Of a DNA stretch of 64,000 bases, positions 56,239-64,000 are shown piece by piece. The notes under the pieces were generated by a model, which saw only the letters and a program-made list of their open reading frames with translations, was not told where the DNA came from and did not search any database. Where the stretch lies: the NCBI GenBank assembly GCA_036365455.1, contig JAWQUS010000030.1, forward strand, positions 9,734,001-9,798,000. The letters run 5' to 3'. The stretch comes from Macrosoma leucophasiata. Taxonomy: Eukaryota; Arthropoda; Insecta; Lepidoptera; Hedylidae. How positions within the stretch are numbered: position 1 is the stretch's first letter; each line of letters starts with the position of its first letter. The translations under genes were made by a program, and so were the position numbers.

Positions 56239-58825
56239 GTTCTTGAGGATGAAAGTAGCTACTATTTACTTGTGTTTACTATTATCTACTTACTATCGGC
56301 TGCTAAAGATACTCCGGTTAGATGAAGATGCCATTAACAGCAAGATACCAAAAAATACTCCACTAACCTTATTAGGTTAGTAACCTCAGGTATTACCTCA
56401 TTGGAATAGATTTATTTATGGCCGGATACGGGTCCCAATGTTCATTTTTCACCCAAATTTATTTTATGCTTAAGGACTTCATGCATTTACCTACTTAATT
56501 AGAGAATCATTAAAAATGAAATAACGTTCGTTAGTGTCATTAAAACTCGAGAAAGACTTTAACGATTTGGCTTAACTTAAATTTAAATATTTAATAACAA
56601 TGTATTAATTAAAATATCTGTGAATGAGTTAGTTAAATCATTAGTCGACTCTGGATATTCTCCAATGTTTGACACAATGTTTCGCGTTGGTTTGTGGCCA
56701 AATATTCCGTTAAAGAAAGCAGGCATACGAATAGAGCTTAACATCAGAACCTGTAACATAAATTACAACATCACTCACTTCATTGGTATATCGTCATCAA
56801 TCACTACATAGGTATACAGGCTACATTACAAATTTAAGTCCCCTATTTTCTCTGTCAGTATCTAGGTATGCGCTAATCTCGGATAGTTGTGAAATTGTGA
56901 ACGGATTTTGTTCCTGTTTTAAATGTTGGAAAGAGGGTTTTCTGAGGAAGGTTTATGTCCGTATAAACCTTCTTCTATATACCTATAGATAATTTATCGA
57001 TATCGTACTTATATTTACCGAGAAATCGCGGTTTTTGTCAAAGAAGTCGGGCGCGTCTCCACAATATTATAACAAATGCTACCCGAGCGAAGCCGGGGTC
57101 GCTAATATCATAAAAACATAAATTTAAATTAAATAAATACCTACCAATGCTGGGTAGATAAATAACGTAGGTGTTATGAATCTGAAATCCGAGGGTATCT
57201 GAATTAATGAAGTGCATATAGTTGACTCTCGTACCCCAACCTTCTACGCTGAATAAGTAAAGTAGGTACACAACGGACATCTGTGTCGGACTGACCCGAC
57301 ACTTCACCAAAGATATCTCGGAGACAGTTGTGACGAGATTAGGCTCTCAAACAGCTCAAAAATAACAGAGGCCCGAGTGGCCGCAGAATCACCGCTGAAA
57401 GCCTCAATCCTAAAAGCAGGCAGGAAGGCCAGTATTAGAGACTTTTCAGAAGATGTTCAATTCCGCCATATGTGAGGGTAAAACGCCACAAGCGTGTCAC
57501 AAAAGTGTGGTGACACTATTTTTTCGAAAAGGTGATGGCTGTCTTTCGGCTTAATTGATAACGATGATGATGAAATATGTAACTGATTGTAATATACCGA
57601 TGCCAAATATACTTCCAGCCGCAGCTTGTATACAACCTTCACCTCCGGACGAACCACCGACTGTTCTATTTATATCGTAGGGGTTATTCGTACCGTAAAT
57701 TTTATTGTTAGTCTCGCATCTGGAGATGTAAAATGTTAGATTTGTTCTTTACATAGGTATCTGTAAGTGTCATATTCATTATGCAACTAGCACTAGATAT
57801 GTAGGTACCTATTGAACACATACTACTACTAAACCAATCCTTATTTATCTATTCTGTGAAACCAATAGTGAGAAATCGACAACAATGATACAACAGCCAC
57901 AAGTGGCAAACAAGTATACAGTTTACATTGATGATAAGTGAATACCTATTATTGACTGCACTTGGAACTCTGCCAAGTAAATGACCTTTATTAAGACGAC
58001 CAAATTCATTCTTTTTCTCAGTTTCTTTTGAAAAAGTTCTAATTTGTTTTAGAATTAAGAGATATTTATCCAAAAAATAGGACGACGTAATATATAGTTT
58101 GGAAGAAAATTGTGATGTGTAAAAAGTACCTATAGGTACACGTCATACCACATGCATAATTCTGGTACATTTGTTACCCCAATGACGATTGCTCCTTTGT
58201 TTATTAATATTATTGTGACCTCTGCATCTTTATCAGCTATGTAGTCTTTACGCAGCCACACCCCCGAGGTTTGATGTAAACCTGTAAAGTTGAATACTTG
58301 CACCATAAGCTAAGTCGTAACCTCGATCTTAACTCAACCTTACTCAAGGGAATTGGGAATTTGAAAATAAAAAATGTTTTGTTTTTTTTATGTTTTATAA
58401 AATTTCGTTATTAATTATATTGATGTGTCATGCGAAAAACTGGAAAAAAAAATTTTTTTTATTTAATTATCAGCAATTAAAAGTTGATAAAATTTAAATA
58501 AAAATCACGTGACTATGAACGCGCAACGACTGGTTACCCCTAATCGTGACGTCATAATGTTATAGCTGTTCAAGAATAGTACAGCGTTTAACCTACATGT
58601 GACATGACAATAATATCGAAATTGCTAAAAAAAATTGTTAGTTGATTCCGTGTAGACATGTATTTGTATGTGTGACAAAGGATTTATAAAGGTAAGGTCT
58701 GATAATATTCCTGATGTTGATATATTTATGACACAGACCAATCAGCCTTTTATGACAACCAATTTTTTGACAAATGATGTTCGGTTCAATTCTGCTTAAG
58801 TTCGAAAGTAAGTAAGTTTAATCTA

Positions 58826-59533
58826 TACATCTATACAAATAAATAAAAATGGAGTGTCTGTTTGTAATATTAAAATAACCGCTTTTTACTAAACGCATAT
58901 GTATGTATATACGGTACATATACCAAAACAACATTTTTTTTTCAATTTTTGTCTGTCTGTCTGTCTGCCTGTTTGGCGAGGCTAATCTATGGAACGGCTG
59001 GACCGATTTTGACCAGACTTTCACTGGCAGATAGCTGATGCGATAAGGAGTAACTTAGGCTACTTTTATCTCCATACATCCATACATACATACATACCTA
59101 CATACAAATAAGTAGAATTGGAGTGTATCCAACTTTGACGGAACTTCCACGGGTAGGTAGCTGATGTAATAAGGAGTAATTTAGGCTACTTTTATCTCCG
59201 TACATCCACACATACATAAATACCTACATACAAATAAGTAGAATTGGAGTGTATCCAACTTTGACGGGACTCCCACGGGTAGGTTGCTGATGTAATATTA
59301 GGAGTTACTTTGGCTACTTTTATCTCCATACAACCATACATACATACCTACATACAAATAAATAGAATTTGAGTGTCTCCGATTTTGACGGGACTTTCAC
59401 TGGCAGATAGCTGATGTAATGAGGAGTAACTTAGGCTGCTTTTATACTAGCGTAGCGGCCACGACTTCATCCGGTGAAATACTGAACAATCATATTTTTT
59501 CTCACGTGGACGAAGTCGCGGGAACAGCTAGTA
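58826..59533 (+). mobile_element. Helitron-like family H1 with internal tandem units
   Basis: TCTATACAAATAAATAAAAA at the left; GGAACGGCTGGACCGATTTT inside; GAAGTCGCGGGAACAGCTAG|T at the right (intact CTAG). Between them the TACTTTTATCTCC...GGAGTAA segment is repeated about three times (starts at 59061, 59187 and 59315; periods 126, 128 and about 122 bp). It lies in an amidase intron. Confidence 0.8.
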
Positions 59534-61346
59534 AATAATAAAAATAATATTATGAAATACTCGTACTTACATCGAAATGATCTTCACAACAAAAAAAAAT
59601 CGATTTTGTTTTTGGATTATGACGGTGCACTGCTTGAAACCATTTATTTCGACGTTTTTCATCTTGGGGAACATTTAAAACCATTTGTTTTTGTAGTATT
59701 CGTACATAATGGTACAAAACAAGAACGATAACTTTTAAGATTCGACATTTTCAATATAAATTTGTGTTTTTTATATCAATGTCAACAGAATTAATTAGAT
59801 CAAAACACTGTACGTATTGTCTCTGTATCAATTGCTATGGGTGGAAACTAACATTATGACGTCACATGCACTCGGGTTTGTTCGGGAGCTGTCGGCGTGT
59901 CTTCGGTACTGGATTCAAAAACTTATTTTTATTTTGATATAACTTATGAATTATTGCAAAAAAAAATAGTTTTGTTATAAAACTTAGGTATATAATCCTT
60001 CTATTTATCGCCAAAAATTTTTTTTTTCAAAAACCCATTTGGTTTTCTTATTTGTAACTAATAACGTCAATACATCAATTCGACATTCTGCCTCCGTTTG
60101 AGGTAGGAAAGGAAGCAATTTTGTCAAAGGAGATGTTGCAAAAATGTATGGAACTCCGGCCATGTATTGTACACAATATCATTAAACAGGCAAAATCAAT
60201 ATAAAAACGTTTTTACTGCATATTTTCACTTATTTAGCTTTGTTTGCAGTTACAAAACATTATTTGCAGTTAGGATTGCAACTTAAAACCAACATGGCGA
60301 ATATGGCGGATAACGTCATTTTGACATTTTCATTTTTTAAATTGTTTTTTGATTATCTAGTACTTGGAGAAAAAATATATTTTATAAATACTATCGAAAT
60401 CGATTGATACCAAGCGTTGGCTGTATAAAATGATAAAATCCTTTGAATTAAATGTGGTGGTAACTCTAAAATATATTCTTGATTAAATTAATTGTATTTT
60501 TTTCGGATTCTGCTATAATTTACCCATTTTTTGAGAACATGTACGAACCAGGGCCGAGCTCGCAACATATCCTTTGAGGAGTATTTATATTTACGCGCTC
60601 AAAAAGTTTTTCGTGTTGGAACTGTCTGGAAATATAATGAAATACCATATTTTACTATAAAAATGGATTTTCAAGACTTTGTGAATGTTCACATGAGTTA
60701 CTGTCAAAATACAACTAAGAATAAGGATTTCGAGGCGTCCTCATAAAGTGTCCTAAGCTGAGTGTGAGTCAAGGAATGTTTCAAGTAACGTTTTAGAATA
60801 TGGGTGTTAGTATATTTTAAAATAAAAAAACTGAGACACTACTTTTACATAGGTGATTTTGTAATTATTGGGCATGCATAGACGGCTCGTCTCAAGACGA
60901 TCGTAGGCCAGACAATCATGGAGCGCAAAGGGCTCTCAGCCCCAACTCTGGCACTACCGTTTTCATGATATAATTATATGATTCTGATATTTTTTATCAT
61001 CGATCTCAAGTTTAGTAATCTAATGTGTCATGAAGCATTTTTGAAGAACACAAATTTTTCTTTCAACCAACTTATTTTGTCCACCTTGTGGCATTTTGAG
61101 AATCATTTTGTTTATAGGTAGTTTATCCATTAAATTCACACGACACCCAAACGATACCTAAACATTTTCAACTGTCACGAAGTATTTGTATACTCTTTGC
61201 ACCTGTCTAAGTGCCGATGTCACCGTCGTAATAAAACACGTTTTACGTTCATAGACAAGTTCAAGAATACATTTTTTTGCCTTTTATTAGGTTTTCGCCT
61301 TCCTATACTTGCTACTAATACTAATAACAATGTCTTATCAATTTAC
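59534..61346. other. Amidase intron remainder, nothing else recognised
   Basis: AT-rich intron sequence. A + strand frame at 60531-60746 (71 codons, RARNISFEEYLYLRAQK...) matches nothing I know and lacks a partner exon. Confidence 0.45.
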
Positions 61347-62139
61347 CTTTTACGCCAATAGAATCTTTTGTTGTGAATGGAACGCCTAAGAATGGCTTCT
61401 GATTCTGTAATTGCTCTGTCGACATCTTCCTACTTTGTATTAATTCATCGGCCTCCAAAGCCTCCTTACGAGCAGCGTCGAAACGTTCTTCTACAAAGCA
61501 ATTAAGTATAGGATTAACCTTCTTGATTCTCTTTACAAAAGCTTCTAGCACTTCCGAACTCGTTACCTGAAAATTAATTTACCTTATCAAAAATATTTTT
61601 TAATTTAATGCGAATAAATATTGCAGACAATTATACTGTTAAGCAAGATTTTAATAAAAAATAAAGAACAATTTGAAAAACGTTGCAGTTTTTATTATTT
61701 ATTATTTAATATTACCCCTATTAGTAGAGGATCCGATATAAGAAAGACCTGCACCGATCCGTATAATGGATAAATTATATTATTTATTGGTAAATTAGTA
61801 CCTATGTTAAAAATTATGAAAAACTAGGGTTATTGCTGCAAGCGGCGTAACACCCTTCGACCTAAACTGGCCAAGTCGGGGGCGCCCATGGACCCCATCA
61901 CGCCCAACCAACACGAGAGATGATAAATTATACATAGGTTATTAAATATTCCGTATTATGATGTTTTGAGCTTAAGCTATTCAACCGTAAAGTATTTGAA
62001 TTAAAAAATAAATAATAATAGATACATAAAACAAGTCATTTTGTTTTCTGCACACCACACACACCTACACTACCATTTAGCGGCAGATAGATTAGGTAAT
62101 GCATGGGTGTTTATGCCCTGCACGTTACTTAGTCAGGGG

Positions 62140-62420
62140 GTCGGGACCTGACCGCCCACTAGCGGAAGAATTTTCTACTACTGGTAGAGAATTCTTCCAG
62201 TAGAGTAGTGGAGTCAGTCAACTGAACAATGGCGGTCAAACCATGCAAATCAGGCGGTAGTGAGTGCAAGAACGCAATATGGGCAGCAGCATGCTGCGAT
62301 AAAACTAGCGCCACTGCGATCGCCAATCTGCATGTCGAGCGTGGCGATTATGGCATATACCTACCCCTTGTGGGGAGGCTTTGGTCCAACAGTGGACATC
62401 TTTCGGCTAAGATGATGATT
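62140..62420 (+). mobile_element. Repeat with CCAACAGTGGACATCTTTCGGC...GATGATGAT tail
   Basis: ACCTGACCGCCCACTAGCGG, GCGATCGCCAATCTGCATGT and CCCCTTGTGGGGAGGCTTTG followed by the GAT-rich tail, parallel to 55770-55935. Likely a SINE or truncated RTE element. A short family A relic (62068-62100) lies before it. Confidence 0.55.
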
Positions 62421-62504
62421 TTCCTTAGTTGTTGCGTCTGAAATAGACAACAGCGGGTTCCATTTTTAAATTTGAGTTAACAGTTATTTGTGAGATATCG
62501 TGAG

Positions 62505-62620
62505 TTAGCCTGGATTGCACATATTTGTTAAAGTTATTGTAACATTTCACATCCTTCTCTAACTTAAATAAATCTGTTAAAGTTAGAGAAGGATGTGAAT
62601 TAAAGTGTGATATATTATGA
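62505..62620. mobile_element. Relic of the GGGTTGCACCACGAC MITE family
   Basis: TTAGCCTGGATTGCACATAT, then GTAACATTTCACATCCTTCT and GTTAAAGTTAGAGAAGGATG match the core of 4788-4940. The right end is lost. Confidence 0.65.
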
Positions 62621-62639
62621 GACATTTCACATCATCTGT

Positions 62640-63385
62640 CATGTGACTGACTATAGGTAATGGTGGTAAATTGACTTCGGAAAACTGGAACCATGCTACC
62701 AAGGGGAGTGTCCTGTCTAGTATACCTACTTAAGTACATATAGCTCAATGGTTATTAGAGTTAAGTCGTACGTAGTTCCTTAGTTCTTATTAGTCTTGCT
62801 ACTTCCACAGCGGGTACTTTTAATATGTGATCGGTTATAGGCGGTATCTTTCGTCTGCATCTGCACCCATACCAGAGCTTCAAGAAGACACTGGCGATGT
62901 ACGCGATCACTATTCTTAAGACATGAAGTACTCTCACTTTTAATGGAATCTTAGATTTTCATATTTCTTTACTCATTTTAAGACTATGTAGCGTTGTCTA
63001 TTTAAAAAAAATATATATATATATATAAGACAACGTTCACATAAACAAAAGCTTTATTTATAACATGAATGTAAAAAAAAATCAATTCGATAGCAACACA
63101 CGGTTTGGCCGATAATAGAAAACACGTTTGCCTCGTGATTGTACAACACAAATGATGAGTAAAAGAAATAAGAAGTAATGTGCACTGCAAAAATATTGTA
63201 TACGTATATATAATACCTACGTATTATCGCTATCGCTGTATTATCAACGTTATCTCGTTCCAATGAGACCACGATCACGGTCTGATGACGCATGACCATG
63301 GGCCACCGGTGGCCCGCGTTGCTCTATGCGCTTAACACATTCGGGCTGCTCAACGTTACATTTGCAGTATTACCATTAGGACAAG
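62640..63385. other. Intergenic with a terminal relic of the hAT-like MITE
   Basis: No gene. 63298-63331 (GGGCCACCGGTGGCCCGCGT, TGCTCTATG) is the end of the CATAGAGCAACGCG MITE family. A short (TA)n tract is at 63010-63026. Confidence 0.5.
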
Positions 63386-64000
63386 GTAGGTAGGTACACC
63401 ACTGACATAGAAAGAAGAGTGCTTGCTGGGAATTGCGTGAATGGAGCGTTGGGTAAGCTGCTAGAATCTAAACATCTCAGCCAGCGGGCTCGACTAGCCG
63501 TACATAATGCTGTACTTACTCCAACACTTTTATATGGAAGCGAGAGCTGGGTATGCAGGAAAGAGCATGAAAGTAAGTTGAACGCGGTCGAGATGAGATC
63601 TTTGCGCAAGATCTGCGGTGTATCACTCACCGATCGCGTTAGAAATGAAGATGTAAAAAAGAGACTTTGTGTGAATGATAGTATCGGTGTAAAAATGAAA
63701 AAAGGCATGCTCCGATGGTTCGGGCATATAGAAAGAATGTCGAATGAGCGAATGACTAAACAGATATACAATGCGAATGTGGATGGTTGCAGAGGCCCAG
63801 GAAGACCAAGGCTGACCTACCATGACCAAATAGGTCGAGTTCTGTCTGATGGTGGGGTCAAAAGTCTTAGGAATCGGCGTGCATGTATGAAGATAATGAT
63901 GAAGGTATACGAGGCACGAGAGGTTTGTCAGAACCGGGATATCTGGCGCTCTACACTCTCTGCCTACCCCGTTAGGGACCTGGCGTGAAGATACATACAT
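63386..64000 (+). pseudogene. RTE-like reverse transcriptase C-terminal fragment with tail
   Basis: An open frame to the TGA at 63986-63988 covers about 200 residues: RRVLAGNCVNGALGKLLES, LTPTLLYGSESWVCRKEHE, MLRWFGHIERMSNERMTKQI, GCRGPGRPRLTYHDQIGR and DIWRSTLSAYPVRDLA. This order (LLYGSESW, then LRWFGHIERM, then RGPGRPRLTY) is the thumb and C-terminal region of endonuclease/reverse-transcriptase proteins of RTE-type non-LTR elements. The catalytic domains are absent (5' truncation), so it cannot transpose. After the stop comes the GTGAAGATACATACAT tail, cut by the window end. It is the reference for the shorter tails elsewhere in the window. Confidence 0.85.

Larger units (their letters stand above)
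54571..61566 (-). pseudogene. Fatty-acid amide hydrolase 2-like amidase, 5' end missing, two lesions
   Basis: Serine hydrolase of the amidase-signature family, expected to cleave fatty acid amides at internal membranes. Exons on the - strand: 61566-61347, 58281-58142, 57712-57598, 56750-56618 and 55334-54571 (stop TAA). Phases agree throughout once the lesions are discounted, giving about 457 of the usual 530 residues. The catalytic Lys is in VPFTTKDSIGVKG, the cis-Ser in [10 protein letters not shown] and the nucleophile Ser in SIRMPAFFNGIFGHKP. Lesion 1: in exon 4 GATGTTAAGCTCTATTCG lacks 2 nt just before the nucleophile Ser codon, causing a frameshift and early stop. Lesion 2: exon 4 ends ACAG|ATATTT, so the donor is AT, although joining here gives the expected SFTVIGPITR. 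The first exon (about 75 aa with the membrane anchor) was not found. The last exon, 253 aa, is open. An assembly error remains possible; if so, this is a working gene. Confidence 0.82.

Noticed and set aside
60531..60746. 71-codon + strand frame inside an amidase intron
   Set aside because: No recognisable motif, splice partner or repeat match; such a length is expected by chance in this amount of sequence.

Overview
The window is 64 kb of AT-rich nuclear DNA from an insect, almost certainly a moth or butterfly. The signs are multi-exon genes with GT-AG introns, two cecropia-type mariner copies, RTE and jockey/CR1-like retrotransposon tails, and many Helitron-like elements with the 'CCGCGGGCAACAGCTAG|T' type 3' end known from Lepidoptera. 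No bacterial or viral gene is visible. Most of the DNA is transposon relics, often nested.

Three genes look intact. On the + strand at 22471-27844 is a secreted, probably GPI-anchored Ly6/uPAR (three-finger) protein of 424 aa in three phase-1 exons, with an unusually long low-complexity stretch before the Ly6 domain. On the + strand at 45667-48063 is cytochrome c (108 aa, three coding exons). On the + strand at 51506-52629 is a NEDD8-specific protease of the SENP8/DEN1 type (211 aa, two exons, full catalytic triad). A fourth gene, on the - strand at 54571-61566, is a fatty-acid amide hydrolase 2-like amidase. Five of its exons can be read; its 5' exon lies outside the window or was not found. 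It carries a 2-nt deletion at the nucleophile motif and one AT instead of GT splice donor, so it is a likely pseudogene or an assembly problem. Two short exon-like segments, a THAP-like start at 43576 and a - strand segment at 45180-45311, are weaker calls.

Layout: 1-22 kb holds no recognisable protein gene. It has a 54-copy 15-bp GC-rich minisatellite (1379-2188), a 310-bp tandem duplication (8431-9050), a tRNA-Leu-bodied tRNA with anticodon AAA (9283-9363, -), and MITEs, SINE-like copies and Helitrons. From 22 to 28 kb is the Ly6 gene, its introns full of retroelement pieces and two unusual elements in which long terminal inverted repeats extend the acceptor stem of a tRNA-like core. From 28 to 43 kb is transposon territory: a mariner inside a Helitron, a Tc1/mariner-like MITE inside an RTE tail, and a hAT-like MITE inside the second of two abutting Helitrons. 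From 43 to 53 kb are cytochrome c and the NEDD8 protease. From 54 to 61.6 kb is the amidase. The right end (63386-64000) is the C-terminal part of an RTE-like reverse transcriptase, the parent of six short tails found elsewhere.

The genes belong to unrelated pathways: cell-surface or secreted signalling, respiration, deneddylation and lipid amide hydrolysis. They share no visible regulation. The value of the window lies in the gene models, the damaged amidase, the odd tRNA and a set of transposon insertions datable by clean target-site duplications.
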